From the NCBI RefSeq assembly GCF_918797505.1, contig NC_092796.1:28158098-28222097 (forward strand): a DNA stretch of 64,000 bases, in the 5' to 3' direction. The notes beneath the pieces are model-generated. The model searched no databases. It was not told the origin of the DNA and saw only the letters and a program-made list of their open reading frames with translations. Below, piece by piece: positions 1 through 11,893 of the stretch. The first letter of the stretch is position 1. Every line of letters starts with the position of its first letter. The translations under genes were made by a program, and so were the position numbers. The stretch is from Bemisia tabaci (lineage: Eukaryota; Arthropoda; Insecta; Hemiptera; Aleyrodidae).

Positions 1-108
1 AAAAGATCGATAAACAGATCGTTGTGAATAACACCTTCATGATCGATTCTTTACCGTAGCCTCCAGTGGGGGAATATCGACGATGGATCATTGACGCTTC
101 GTCACTGC
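1..108. mobile_element. Family A hAT-like MITE, cut by the window edge
   Basis: Matches the right half of the family A consensus (GGATCGATAAACAG..GTTCGC..AATCGATTCTTTACC), but with a decayed GTCACTG end. Confidence 0.75.
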
Positions 109-1138
109 ACGAGGTGACGAAAGGGATTCACGTCCCGCTTTTCTCACGTCATGACGATCCCCTCACTTTTGCGCGCCACTCGGGGCGTCGGAGCGCCGCA
201 CAGTGCAGCATCCTTATGGACAATGCGGACAAAAATCGGTAAAAGACACTTTTAAATTTAAATAATGAAGATAGTGGCACCGACATAGGAAAACCCTTTG
301 GTACTATGAAAGTAAAACACTCGAGGAACAGGAAAATGTTACACCTCAAGATTTGTTGCGTATTTTTCGAGAAAAGTTCATTTAAAGTTGGCAACCTCGA
401 ATCAACCTTATGTCAACAATTTAAAACCAACGAGAAACACCCAAACTTTAACTTCAACTATCTTTGATAGTCGCAAAAAGTCTTAAAATCTTTTTGGAAG
501 TTGGATATCTGAGGATTAAGAAAATGTCAACCACCCAGAGCATTTTGCGTTCCAAGCGATGAATCTTCATTTGAAGTTGACGTCTTTTTCCCGTGTAGGT
601 ATTTCTTATGGACCAGTGATTCTCGACCCGTTTCCCGCCCACTTTCTACCCAAATTTGAAGTAATTTCGAGCGAAAATTTTGAAAATGGACCATCATTGT
701 GAGTCAGAAATATCTTTAAGATGACTAACTCAAAAAAAAAATATTCAGTTGTCGAGTTGTTAATTTTTGATTTTTATCCTTAGAGGGCCGCACTGTGCGT
801 CAGGGCGACAGGGCGGCGTCATCTCGTATTCACTCTCGCTGATGGAATCGAGTCCTTTCGGTGGCGATGCGCATGATTCGCTTGAATATTGCATTCACAT
901 TCACACTTTGACCTTTACGATCATGTTCCATTGCCACCGGGGCGGGGCGGGAGCGGGGGTCCGCGAAGGGGGCTGTCGGCAACTTACCTTCTTTCCTCGT
1001 CCCTTTGATTCTTTAATGAGCCCTTCATACCTTCTGTTCTCCTTTTTACCCCTTCCTACCTTCGTATTCATTTCGGGAAATATCAACGACTTCGTCTAAG
1101 GATCATAGTATTTAGCTCAAGTTTCATTGTACCCGCTG
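109..1138. other. Unassigned DNA
   Basis: No supported gene, RNA or repeat family recognised in this kilobase. Confidence 0.5.
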
Positions 1139-1431
1139 CATCCCAAGTAGCACAGATTGCAATAAGTAGCAATTACATTGTAAAAATATTGCAATTCCAC
1201 TGAGTATTGTGTATGTTGCCAAGTTCCTATATGAAGGGGCTCCATTTATTAAAACTTATTGCAATAAAATTGAAATAAGTTTTAATTTTTCATTGCGTTG
1301 CGTATATAGCCTATCTTTCTGACACAGAGCTAATTTTGTTGTTTGTTTAAAATCGGGCGGTTACCATCATATTGAAATCAAATTACAGTTTAATTTCAAG
1401 ATTTTCGTTGCACTGTGCTACTTGGGATGAA
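1139..1431. mobile_element. Family K inverted-repeat element
   Basis: CATCCCAAGTAGCACAG at the left and CTGTGCTACTTGGGATG at the right (1415-1431) are exact complements. The interior is AT-rich and non-coding. Length 293 bp. Confidence 0.85.
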
Positions 1432-1734
1432 GTCTGTAATGAGCCCTAAAGTCTCAAGTAGCGTTTTTCAACGGAAAAATCGCGATATTTTGAAATTAAA
1501 CTGCGATTTTTTTCCCGATTTATTGGCGATAAAATCGCTAGAATCATCAACATCTGAACGATTACCCTTAATCTTGTCGCAGTTATATATAATCGAGTTC
1601 GATCAGTTTTATCTCAATTTTTAAGATATTGAATCGTAAGGTGAATCGTGAAGCGAATAATAAGAATGCAATGGTGGTGCGCATTTTCCGACCTGAGTCG
1701 TCGATATACTGATTAAGGCTACGGCTGCGACCTG

Positions 1735-1866
1735 GAATTGGACTATTTCTGCCAAACGGAACTGTGTGCATCATGACATGAACCCTAAAATGCATGTATT
1801 TTTATGGGTCTCAGGGCTCATGTCTTAATGCACATAGTTCCGTTTGGCAGAAATACGTCCAATTGA
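1735..1866. mobile_element. Family G foldback, copy 1
   Basis: AATTGGAC.ATTTCTGCCAAACGGAACT and its complement at the right end form a ~130-bp hairpin-like element. Copy 2 lies at 25472-25601. Confidence 0.85.
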
Positions 1867-2009
1867 GCTTGGCTATCGTCGTGAAAAGAGTACGTCTTTT
1901 GTCATGGCTCTATGGTTGAAATGAAATTCCCAACACCTCGAGGAAGTGACCAAATGCAAGGAATCTAATCAGAGCTGCCGTTTCCGATTTTGCAATAAGC
2001 TGCATGATT

Positions 2010-2166
2010 AGCGCTCCGATCAATTATCGATTTTCCCCCATTCGAAGCTATGGTAAAGAATCGATTATAGAGGTGTTCGTTGCAAACACCCTGTTTATCG
2101 ATCCTTTTTAATAGGTCTAATTGGCAGATTAATCGATATATCGCAAAGCAGGCTACGCGAGTGGAG
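2010..2166. mobile_element. Family A MITE, diverged copy 2
   Basis: Contains GCTATGGTAAAGAATCGATT, GTTCGTTGCAAACACC and TCGATATATCGCAAAGCA in family order. The termini have decayed (GGCTACGCGAGTGG). Confidence 0.8.
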
Positions 2167-2274
2167 TAAACCGAGGCGAGACACCTCCTCTCACTGCGTC
2201 ATGGTGCATGTGCATGCTCAATTCCTATATCCACTAAACTGTCAGGTCCGAATTTCTGTCACGGTTAAGGGTGG

Positions 2275-2490
2275 ATTGAAACGAAAGATACCTACGAAAA
2301 ATTTGAAATCTCATTGAAATATTTGTGAATGTTTTCCTTCAAATTTTGTAGAGAATTACATTATTCACAGTATCTACACATTTCGAAAAAAATATTCACA
2401 CATCTCTTCAAAACATAAATATTTTATGGGAAGAAAGTCGGCAATATTAGGATGATCATGTGTCGTTTTGTCTCAGCACGGCTGTTTGGG
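2275..2490. mobile_element. Degenerate family C element
   Basis: The body resembles family C (TGTGAATGTTTTCCTTCAAATTTT, ATATTCACACAT) and the right end GTCTCAGCACGGCTG is recognisable. The left end is decayed. Confidence 0.5.
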
Positions 2491-2648
2491 TATCGCATCA
2501 TTCAAAACAACAGCTTCTGGTGACTTGCACCGAGAAAACTAACAAAAACGCAAGCAACTAAAGAGAGAATTATAAAAAGAATATCCCGGCTCATCCACGA
2601 GGGTATTAAAAGTAGGACAAGGCATCCGGATTCGGTCTTTTACTCTAC

Positions 2649-2892
2649 GCGGCGCCCAGAGGATCGAATCAATAGGAGACGTCGGACAAAATTTGGAAAC
2701 CTTAAACGCCTATAACTCCGTTTATAAAAACTTTTGAGGTTCTGAATGTGGTCCCATTAGTTTCCTCGTGAAATTTTCTGTTGATAGCACCCCTTGAATT
2801 TTAAACTGTAACGATATAAACATCAACATTTGCAGTTTTAGTCTAAAATTTCATGTCCGACCTCTCTAATTGACTCGATCCACAATGCGGCG
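2649..2892. mobile_element. Family D foldback, copy 1
   Basis: GCGGCGCCCAGAGGATCGA..TCAATAGGAGACGTCGGACA at the left and TGTCCGACCTCTCTAATTGA CTCGATCCACAATGCGGC at the right. ~244 bp, non-coding. Confidence 0.85.
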
Positions 2893-2914
2893 AAGGTACT
2901 GCAACGATGATGAC

Positions 2915-3013
2915 AGGTAACGCCTTCATGCAACTATTCGTGCTCTAAGGATGTCCGTGTTGCATATGTAAAAAATTGAAGGCATTTTGGATTATGCATG
3001 AAGGCGTTACTTG
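2915..3013. mobile_element. Family E short repeat, copy 1
   Basis: GTAACGCCTTCATGCA and TGCATGAAGGCGTTAC bound a ~100-bp unit with GCAACTATTCGTG and GTCCGTGTTGCATA inside. Related copies are at 31655, 37797 and 38455. Confidence 0.75.
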
Positions 3014-4400
3014 ACACAAGTAATTGAAATGAAAGCATATTGGCGACATTTACACTCCGATAGCATCTTTAAGATTTTTAGCTTCTCTGCAAGAACCTTA
3101 TATGGCTTCTTCGCATCGATTTACAGTAAGAGGGTTGCATGACCGTTGAGGAGGGTAGGAGGAAACGAGGGCGAGGGTGTTATTAGGTACTTACTGAAGC
3201 TGTCAATAAGTCACCAGTCCTGATTATATTTGAAAAATGTCACTTTGCTATTCAGACTATCCCTCATCACTTTTCAAATAAATTATTTGATTTTCCTCCT
3301 CGACCCTGCACCCTGCACCCGATTAGGAGGGTGAAATGGGGTGGTCTAGCTGCTACTCATGAGACGCAATAGCTGCTTAACAGTATTGTCAAGTCCCCCA
3401 AACTCTCAGAAATTTTAATGTTGAGATGAAGTCTTCGTCTGTTTACCTACGTGCCGTCAAATGTTGAGCAAGTGAGAACTTTAAGCGGATAGTTTTGGGT
3501 GTGCGCGTGTACTATGTAGGATACCTAATCGAGGTGCTTGGAGGACAAGGTACATGAGTGCAGTGTTTGTTTTTTTCGAAAAGTGCGTGTTAGAAGTTTC
3601 GAAATTATATGGATCCTTATGGCGGAAAGAAAGTTCAAACTAACTTTGTGATCCTTCAAAATTGGAGTTTGGAATCGAAATTTTCATAGAATGCATTAAA
3701 GCTAGTTGCATTTGAAATCATCAATATTTCAATTTTTTCAAAAAGTACACTCAAGCGCCTTGTGCTCCAACCCCCTCAATTTTTCTTAATAGTGATGAGG
3801 ATCACACGACCATGGCCATGATCTAGAGATAATGTGGATTCACTAATAAAGCTGGCGAGCCATGTATTGAGCGAGAGATCGAAATACATGGAGAAAAATA
3901 ATTTTGACGTATTGGTATTTTGTGGCTATGATTATATAAGGTTATGCAAAAGTCATGCATCACTGGCCATAACTTTAGTGTGATATTGATTTGCGGATTA
4001 ATACGAATTCCTCATATCGAGAGGGAAACTTTTTTAGGTACTTTTCAGTTTTTGATTCCCTCGCGGGTAGGGGGGGGGGGGCACTCAAAAATTTCAAATG
4101 GCCACCCTCCTCATGGCCAGTGGTGCGTGTCTTTTGAATAACTCAGTATGTTGAACCAGTCGATATCGGAACAATCTCACCTATTCGATCATCATAAGGG
4201 TCGTTCCGCCTGACTCGAGCGCAATTCATTTGGATGAAGTTTCAAGGACACCTCCCGAGTCATTTAGCGGGGGCATCAACCTCGAGGTGTTTGGGCTCCC
4301 GGGACGGCAACCCCGGGTCCAGGGACGAAAGGGCATTGGGAACGGAGTCGGAGAACGGACAGGGTATCTTTCATCATCCGGAGACGGATGGGAATCGGGC
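3014..4400. other. Unassigned DNA
   Basis: No recognisable gene or repeat family apart from a G run at 4071-4081. Confidence 0.5.
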
Positions 4401-4565
4401 CAGTGGCGTGGCGTGAATTGCGATTTATCGATTGTTGTGCCATTTAAACCTATGGTAAAGAATCGATTATAAAGGTGTTCGCTGCGAACACCCTGTTTAT
4501 CGATCCTTTCCCATAGGTTTAAATGGCAGAACAATCGATATATCGCATAGCACGCCACGCCACTG
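4401..4565. mobile_element. Family A hAT-like MITE, copy 3
   Basis: 165 bp with ends CAGTGGCGTGGCGTG and CACGCCACGCCACTG. Flanks AATCGGGC and AACCGGGG (6 of 8 identical) look like a decayed 8-bp target duplication. The internal hairpin is GGTGTTCGCTGCGAACACC. Confidence 0.93.
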
Positions 4566-5251
4566 AACCGGGGTTGGGGATGGGTGAACGGCAAACGGGG
4601 CGAGCCGGAGCCAGTGTCGGAAACCGGGGGAAAGAAGCAGCGGCTAAATTGAATCAAGTGGCATGAGTCCGTAGCGAGCTTGCAAGAAAGTCGTATCCAC
4701 TTTCCCCCGAAGCGCAAGCGGTCGGGGAACATGCAGATTTCCGCGCTCTCGTGGCAAGCCTGCGTTACGAGCCGGGCCCGTGCCGGGCGGGAGCAACAGC
4801 TGATATTGATTTATCATTAATATCGTTTTTTATTGCTCATCTCCGGCCCGGATTCCCTTTCATTCGATTTATTACGCGGATTCCCGCCACGGCGTTGTCG
4901 ACCTCACGCGTCGCGTGTTGCGTTCTCCCAATATGCAGGGGGCACTTGCAATCCCTGGTAAAATTAAGCCATACAAATTACCTATAGCCCGGCCATAGGA
5001 AAAATCCTATGGTAAATTGAAACATGGCCTTTTGGCGATAGGAATTTTCTATAGCCGGCGATTGAGAATTCCTATGGCTGGCTGTAGGAATTCTCAATCG
5101 CCGGCTATAGAAAATTTAGGGGTTCGCAGCTAGGGGATGGTGGAAAAGGGTTAATTGTGGAAATAAATTTTGAAACCATGAAAAATAATAATAATGAAAC
5201 TACTGGGACGTAATTTACCCGATTTTGAAGATTAGACATTTTTACCTACCT

Positions 5252-5322
5252 TAGGGATTGAACCCGGGACCTGCCTAACACAAACCGAAGACCCTAACCA
5301 TTAAGCTACACCAGATGCTGCC
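5252..5322 (-). repeat. tRNA-derived SINE head (degenerate)
   Basis: On the minus strand TGTAGCTTAATGGTTAGGG resembles a pol III A box and GGTTCAATCCC a B box. The T-arm and acceptor do not pair as in a working tRNA, so I call it a SINE fragment, not a tRNA gene. Confidence 0.6.
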
Positions 5323-5394
5323 TTCATGTGACGCAAAACCGATATTTAACGTCGATTTGAACGGGAAACTAGGATATTTTCAATCTGCCTGGAT

Positions 5395-5880
5395 TTGTCC
5401 GTGTATTTATTTTACTTTTTACTTTACTATATTTTTTAAATTTATTTTATCGTTTTACTTGATTTATTTCCTTGCTGACTCTATTTTTTTCTTCACTCTA
5501 TTTTATTTTTTCAAGTACTTCATTTTTTTTCTTAAATTATTTACTTCTTATTCCCTTATTTTGTTTTATTTTTTACTGTAATTTATTTTAATACTTCATC
5601 ATGTTTACTTTTTAAATTCATTCTATTCTTTAACCTCATTTAGTTTCTTCCCTTATACTTTATTTTTTCTTCACCTCATTTTTTTACTTCATCTCCTTGC
5701 TCCCTCTAATTTTTTACTTCAATTTAGTCTTTGACTTCATTTTATCATATATTTAATTTACTTTATTTGATTTCTCTTCTGTTGTCTCTGTAATTCTATT
5801 ATTTCTGCTACTCTATTATTTCCACTATTCTATTCTATTATTTTACTTATTTAAACTTTAAATTTTTCATTTTCATCATT
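5395..5880 (+). repeat. T-rich low-complexity tract
   Basis: About 480 bp of irregular TTTTATTTTACTTC-type repeats inside the family B element. The open frame within it is compositional. Confidence 0.85.
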
Positions 5881-6504
5881 GGATTGGTAGGCCTAAAGGG
5901 AAGAAGAGACAGTATAGAGCGCTAGTGCGAGAGAGAGATAGCCTAGGTGCGCGTGACTTAGGGCCCAACTGAAGCTCCGGTGCTGAGTGCTTTGCGCACT
6001 CATGCGACACATCTCAGCACCTATGCGCTGAATCTCACTCCCCTGTTCATTCTCAATCCGGATTTTCCGTTGGACGGAATCAACGATTTTTAACAGTGTA
6101 TATGGCCGATTCAAATAAAAAAAAAATCAAAATCAAATCAAATTTTGGAAAAGTAAGAATTATTGAGAAAAAATTGAAGAAAAATATTTTTAGAAAAGAA
6201 ACCAGGATAGATTCACTGGCGCTTATGATGATTTTCGAAAAAAATTACTTTTTTAATTGCCCCTCGTGCACACGCGTATTTCCAATCGCCGGATACTGAA
6301 CATTCTGTTGCCGGCTACAGATGGCTGTTTTGGCAGCGGATGGTTATTGCCGTTATCCACAAGTGGCCAGCTATTGAATGTCCTATCGCTGACTATTCAC
6401 GGCTAACGCCGGCTGCAGAACGTTCTATCGCGGCCATTCGTGGCTATCGCTGGCTGTAGAACTTTCTATCGCCGGCTGTAGAACTTTCTCTCGCCAGCCA
6501 TACG

Positions 6505-6690
6505 TGGCTATAGCCGGCGATTGAACGTTCTATCGCTGGCCATTCGTGGCTATAACCGGCGATTGAACGTTCTATCGCCGGCCATTCGTGGCTATAGCCG
6601 GCGGTTGAACGTTCCATCGCCGGCCATTCGTGGCTATAGCCGGCGATTGAGCCTTCTATCGCCGGCCATTCGTGGCGATAGAGCTTTTTA
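6505..6690. repeat. 42-bp minisatellite
   Basis: At least four units of CCGGCGATTGAACGTTCTAT then CGCCGGCCATTCGTGGCTATAG (42 bp), each with internal dyad symmetry. Because 42 is a multiple of three, both strands show long repetitive open frames (14-residue period on the minus strand). I regard these as artefacts. Confidence 0.9.
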
Positions 6691-7344
6691 TCGCCGGCCA
6701 TAAGGGCGATAAGAAAATCCTATCGCCAGCTATAAAAGCTATAGAAAATCCAACAGACGGCCATAAGATTTCTCTATCGCCTTTATGGCTTATTTTTACC
6801 AGGGATAACTTGAAGATGGGCAGTTCTTGGTTGTAGTGTCTCAAAATTTTAACTGCCAATTTATATTTTAGAGGGGAAGCTAGTTGTTGACCTGACGCGT
6901 CGCATGTTGCGTTTGCTTTGCCCAATATGCAGGGGGCACTTGCAATAACTTGAAGATGCGTCTTGACCGTCAAGAAGGTGCTGATAATCGAGGCGTTGGG
7001 AGCAGGAAGGGCAGTTCTTGGTTGTAGTGTCTCAAAATTTTCACTGCCAATTTATATTTTGGAGGGGAAACTAGTTGTCGACCTGACGTGTCGCATGTTG
7101 CGTTTTCCCAATATGCAGGGGGCACCTGCAATGACTTGACGATGCGTCTTAACCGTCGAGAAGGTGTAATCGAGGCGTTGGGTGCAGAGAGGCCAGTTCT
7201 TGGTTGTAATGTCTCAAAATCTTCACTGCCAGTTTATAATTTAGAGGGGAAACTAGTGGGTGGATTTTCTGCAATTTTTTGTTTCCAGAATTAGAAAATC
7301 TGGAGGAAAATCCGGCGGAGGTTTCAACGAATTCCATATCGACG

Positions 7345-7507
7345 CAGTGGCGTGGCGTGAATGATCGATTATTGATATTTCCCCATTTGAAGCTATGGTA
7401 AAGAATCGATTGTTAAGGTGTTCGTTGCAAACACTTGATGTATCGATTCTTTTCCATAGGTTTAAATGGCAGATTAATCGATAAATCGCAAAGCACGCCA
7501 CGCCATT
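7345..7507. mobile_element. Family A hAT-like MITE, copy 4
   Basis: CAGTGGCGTGGCGTGAATGA start; right end CACGCCACGCCAT with the last bases changed. The internal motif CGATTGTTAAGGTGTTCG is kept. Confidence 0.9.
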
Positions 7508-7663
7508 TCTGGGTCATTTTAGAAAAAGCATGTGCCTAAGTGTTCCCACCCAGATTAGTGCTTTTATGGATTAACCTAAAATTGTAAATCTTAATTGCAA
7601 AATTTAGTCAATTTATACTAGAAATCTTCTGTATTGTCTCTTACACATGTACTATACTTTGTG

Positions 7664-8125
7664 ACTATTTTATTGTACTAATATTGGTTTTTTTTTATTT
7701 TTTTTATTTTTCTCTTAGGACTAAATCCCTCACAGTCTGTAAACGGCAAAGGTCTTCTCGTACCATCCTCTGAAAATTTCGAAGTTGATCTCCGTTTTCT
7801 GTGGTGAGTGGTTTCCTCAAATTTTAAACATTATTCATGCAGCTCATTTGCTTCTAGGGTTAAGGTTTACGAAGTCGAATTTTAAGTTAAGATGTTATAA
7901 ATCTGTTGTTTTGAAGAGCCAAAGTCAAAAAGTTTTTCTAAAAATGTACGGATAATTTGTTGACTATTTTTATTGTCGTAATATTGGTTTTTTTTTTTGT
8001 TTTTTTTTTATTTTTCTCTTTGGACTAAATCCCTCACAGTCTGTAAACGGCAAAGGTCCTCTGTACCATCCTCTCGAAATTCGAAGTTGATCTCGTTTTC
8101 TGTGGTGAGTGGTCTCCTCAAATCC
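7664..8125 (+). repeat. Direct duplication, ~300-bp period
   Basis: GACTAAATCCCTCACAGTCT to TTCTGTGGTGAGTGGT at 7717-7812 recurs at ~8020-8113 with small indels. It is followed in the second copy by half of a family C end (ACTGCCGTGCTAGGCAAG, 8130). Confidence 0.85.
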
Positions 8126-8209
8126 CGACAAAACTGCCGTGCTAGGCAAGAACGCCGTAAATCCATCCAAGATTTTCCCTCGTTTTTTGAAACTTTACAC
8201 TTTATAAAA

Positions 8210-8949
8210 TAAAAACTGTTTTACCCATGCACCTCACATTTTCAGGTCAAGTTCTCGATAATTTTTGCGAGAGAATTCTGTAAAAACATTGTCCCAAGGT
8301 ACACAAGTTTTTCTGCTATGATACGTTGTTTCCAAAAAGTGTCAAATGACGTTTACGGCGCTTTTGCGTTGCAAGGCAGAATATTGCCGTGATAGCAAAG
8401 AGTGCAATAAGTGCATGCTGGGATGAACCTTGAGACACAAAAAAGTATGTGCTAACTATGACTCATACAGAAATGCACTTACTGCTCTCTTCGCTATCTC
8501 GGCAGCATGTTGACCAACTTTTTTATTCCACGCACGAGGAACTGCTTTTTTGAATTGGCATTATAGAGTAGGTAAAAAAACGAAAGATATGCCGTGTGCA
8601 ATAAAATAATTATCCGTTATTTTTACATGTCAGACTTTATTTATCGAATTTTATCAAGAACCATCCACGCTCACTCCATTAATCTAAACTAAAACGTGAT
8701 ACGCTTGTCCCAGTGACACTAATTGCTGTCGTTTGGGTCCGGTGCAAAATTTCCCACGAATGAATAGAGATAATCCGTCTGTCTGATGAGCCTTCGATCG
8801 TTTTACATCGTTTGAAGTGGCCGTGGTCTAACTATCGGCAAAAGAAAAGGCTTCCGTAATGAGCTGTAAGCTTCGTAATAAACTGATATGGAAAAATCAA
8901 ATGGGTTTAATTGCCCGTCGCGTCATCTAATGAGAAGGAAGGGGGCTAC
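8210..8949. other. Unassigned DNA
   Basis: Nothing I can support as a gene or complete repeat. Confidence 0.5.
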
Positions 8950-9206
8950 ACTGGCCGTGCTAAGGAAAAACGCCGTACGAGCATTCAGGCGTTGCCAAAT
9001 TTCCTTTGATAAAACACGGATTTCCTCGTAAACTTATGAATATTTTCCTTCCAACTCTTTAGATAATTTTGTTCACGATTTCATGTAAAGTTCCTAAAAA
9101 TGTCAAGGAAAAATATTCATAAGATTCCTCAAAAATAAACATTTCATCGGAAGAAATGTGGCAACTCTCGAATGTACATACGGCGTTCTTCCTTAGCACG
9201 GCACTA
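8950..9206. mobile_element. Family C foldback, copy 1
   Basis: CTGGCCGTGCTAAGGAAAAA CGCC at the left, GGCGTTCTTCCTTAGCACGG at the right, ~55-bp arms plus weaker internal pairing. Confidence 0.9.
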
Positions 9207-11132
9207 CAGGCGAAGAGGAAAAATTATAAACAAAAATGTAGTATTGGTGGGCTGCCAACTTTCCAAGTAACGGGCCTATATTAGATTTGGGACAGTTGAG
9301 TTGTAGCGATGACTTTATAAATAACTTGATTTTTGCTAAAAACTTGTACTTAACATGAACATTTAAACCTACGTTTTCATAGTATGCGCTGAAGGCTTGT
9401 ATTTTTTTTTTTTTTTTTTTTTTTCGCGTCTTGAGCTTAAAGGGCAATGCTCGTGACTTTGAAACGTCACCCTGCCCCAAAACTTTTATTTCTGCATTTA
9501 CACTCAGCATAATATATGTATGTGTGGGGCACGTAAGCTTTCGAAGGATTCTAGTCCTCAATTGACTTTCTTGCGTTTTCTGAGGTTATTATTCGTTCGT
9601 GTGCAGTTTCATAGGCAGCAACACTTTCCGCACTTGACTCTGGGGTAAGCAGAGAGTAATTGATAAGTTTCTCGAGTAATCATCAGCGGCTGCCTCTAGG
9701 CATTTATTAAATTTTTGAAAGAATTGTCATTTGCAGTTCAAATTACAAGTGTGGCAAGATGTGCAACGGATTAAAGGCTCTATGCAATTGGGAATCTCAG
9801 CGGTGACTCGTGCGCCCCCCCCCCCCCCATTTTTCATCTTAATCTCTTGCTTATTGATTGACAGTTACGAGGAAAACCACTGACCTCAATGGCGTTGTTC
9901 TAAAATCACTCCCTACAACCTCCCCCTCCCCACTCCCACCTATATTTGTAAGTATCATATTCCAACATTCCTCGAATTTCAAAATCCTCCGACACCGATA
10001 AGGGGCGCAATAAATCATGTAACAAGTATTTGACAGTAAACTTAATGTAGATAGACGCTTTACCAATATTATGTGAGTGTTTGTATTTTAAGTATTATTT
10101 TCAATGGAAAATTGGTGATGGAAAGAGTCATACAAAGCTTCGCAAACTTCTTCACGAATACAAAATTCCGAATGAGTTTGTGTACATGCGTTCATTTTCT
10201 TAAGTCGAAAGTACTTGTAGCGAATTGAATACTTTCGACCCCAACGTTGCAATAGCTGCAAGGTGCCCTTAAAGAAAAAAAAAGGAAATGCGAGTTCTAA
10301 ATGAAAAGTAGAGTTATAGGGAAATTTAAACAACGAAAATTCAAATATTTAATTGATCATTAAAAGCGAAGGTATGGATGTTGAGTGCTTAGGTACTTAA
10401 CTAGTTAATGTGTAAGGGAGGTATTGAATTATTAATTGAAACAAAGATCCATGCATGAAGTACATTTACAGATAAATGCATTATGTGGTAATAATGTCAA
10501 AAAACAAATTTTTCAAGATGATATAAATTTTGGATTGAAAACTTCATTTAGTCGTTCTTAATACCTACATGATTTGGAAAAAAGAGCAATACAATTTTGG
10601 TGACAAACATGAAAAAAACGTATTATCAACAAATTTGACGCAATTTTGGATAAAATGAAGGCAGTCGTGAGAAATTGGGACGAAGTTATAAATTGTCTGC
10701 GGCGTGGAGGAGACGCAAAAATAGAGTCAAGGTTAAAATTGCCAGAATGTGCGTAAAATCATTATTTTTCTACCAATTTGAACGAAACGATCCATTATGA
10801 TCACTAATTTATGCTTTCCAAAACGTATCACTTTTTCCGATTTTCCGTGCGAAACAACTTATGAATGGAGTGACAGATTTACGTTCCGAAAAAATATTCC
10901 ATCAGCAAATCCGCAGGTAATTCATGGAAATATATATTCGCAGCCGGGTCAAACGGCCACTCGTGTCAATTTCACTGTGTGTGATTGTGATGTATCTCCT
11001 GACGTCATTTTCAAAATTTATACTAAATTATCGGAAACCAGCTGCCAACCGCTCGAGCAAACCTTTCTCTTATTTTTATTAAGAGACAAGAGATCATCTT
11101 TTAAACGAGAGACTAGCCCTACTTGCTGCAAC
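9207..11132. other. Unassigned DNA
   Basis: Contains T, C and A homopolymers. A 162-codon open frame starts at 10797 but runs into repeat J and matches nothing I know. No gene called. Confidence 0.5.
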
Positions 11133-11400
11133 CTTCATTTGGACCGCGGTAAACAGAAAGGAAGCAAGCCACATCAGCTATTGCCAAATTTAACAGGGGA
11201 ATTTGACTCTTTACGAGAGTACGTTTGTGCGGATTTCTTTGAAAATTTTGAGGAATTTGCTTTGTATTGTGGAGAAAATTCATAGAAATTTGCACAAAAA
11301 TCCCCACAATCGCTTTCATGTAAAAAATTAAATTGCCCAATTAAATTTGGCAATAGCTTATGTGGCTTGGTTCCTTTCTGTTTACACCATTTGGTGTAAA
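11133..11400. mobile_element. Family J foldback, copy 1
   Basis: TTGGACCGCGGTAAACAGAA AGG and its complement CCTTTCTGTTTACACC at the right, with pairing through AGCTATTGCCAAATTTAA on both arms. Copies 2 and 3 are at 29721 and 30107. Confidence 0.85.
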
Positions 11401-11650
11401 ATAGAAAGTCTGGTGAGAGAGCTTTTATTCGATTTAATTTGGAGGCTAAGTGACCATAAAATGAAAAATTGCTAGATTTCTGGTGAAAACAAATTATGTA
11501 CTTTCTTTGCTTATCATTTACGTATCAATCCCTTTTTAACAGCGTCTCTGCTCGAGTATCGATGGTTAAAGTGAGAAACCACGTTTCTCCATTGTGGTGT
11601 TTCAAAATGTCTGCTCCTATTTTATTTTTTCAAAAAATAAAAGTTGACTA

Positions 11651-11893
11651 TACTGCCGTGCTAAGGAAGAACGCCGTAGGAACATTCGACAGTTACCAAA
11701 TTTCCTTCGATAAAATGTGTATTGTTTAGGAAAGTTATGAATATTTTTCTTTTATATTTTCAGAATCTTCAGGTAAAATTGCGAACTAAATCATCTGAGA
11801 AATTGGCAGAAAAATGTTCCAAAGTTTTCCTAGAAATTAGTGATTTGCGAGAGGAAATTTGATAACGCCTGAAGGCTCATACGGCGTTTTTTA
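11651..11893. mobile_element. Family C foldback, copy 2
   Basis: TACTGCCGTGCTAAGGAAGA start. The right end ACGGCGTTTTTTATAC has lost its last bases. Confidence 0.88.

Larger units (their letters stand above)
4953..6804. mobile_element. Family B transposon with CCCTGG ends, copy 1
   Basis: Starts CCCTGGTAAAATTAAGCCATA and ends TATGGCTTATTTTTACCAGGG, inserted in tandem-repeat unit 1. Comparison with the intact unit 2 (CTTGCAATAACTTG) shows a 2-bp AT duplication. The 1,852-bp interior carries no transposase. It holds a SINE-like tRNA segment, a T-rich tract and a 42-bp minisatellite. Confidence 0.9.
4894..7254 (+). repeat. Tandem repeat of ~185-191 bp, three units, first unit split by a transposon
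   Basis: Units begin GTTGTCGACCTSACG and end in GAGGGGAARCTAGT. Unit 1 starts at 4894, is interrupted at 4952/4953 and resumes at 6807. Unit 2 runs about 6881-7071 and unit 3 about 7072-7254. The remainder of unit 1 also lacks about 50 bp after AACTTGAAGATG. Confidence 0.85.

Noticed and set aside
4226..4732. 168-codon open frame on the minus strand
   Set aside because: It reads straight through family A copy 3 and GC-rich flanks. The peptide CYAIYRLFCHLNLWERIDKQ is the translation of the MITE and recurs at other copies.
5252..5322. tRNA gene on the minus strand
   Set aside because: The T stem and acceptor do not pair; degenerate SINE.
10797..11285. 162-codon open frame on the plus strand, the longest in the left region
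   Set aside because: Its last third lies inside repeat J copy 1, and the first two thirds match no family I know and lack splice or promoter context.
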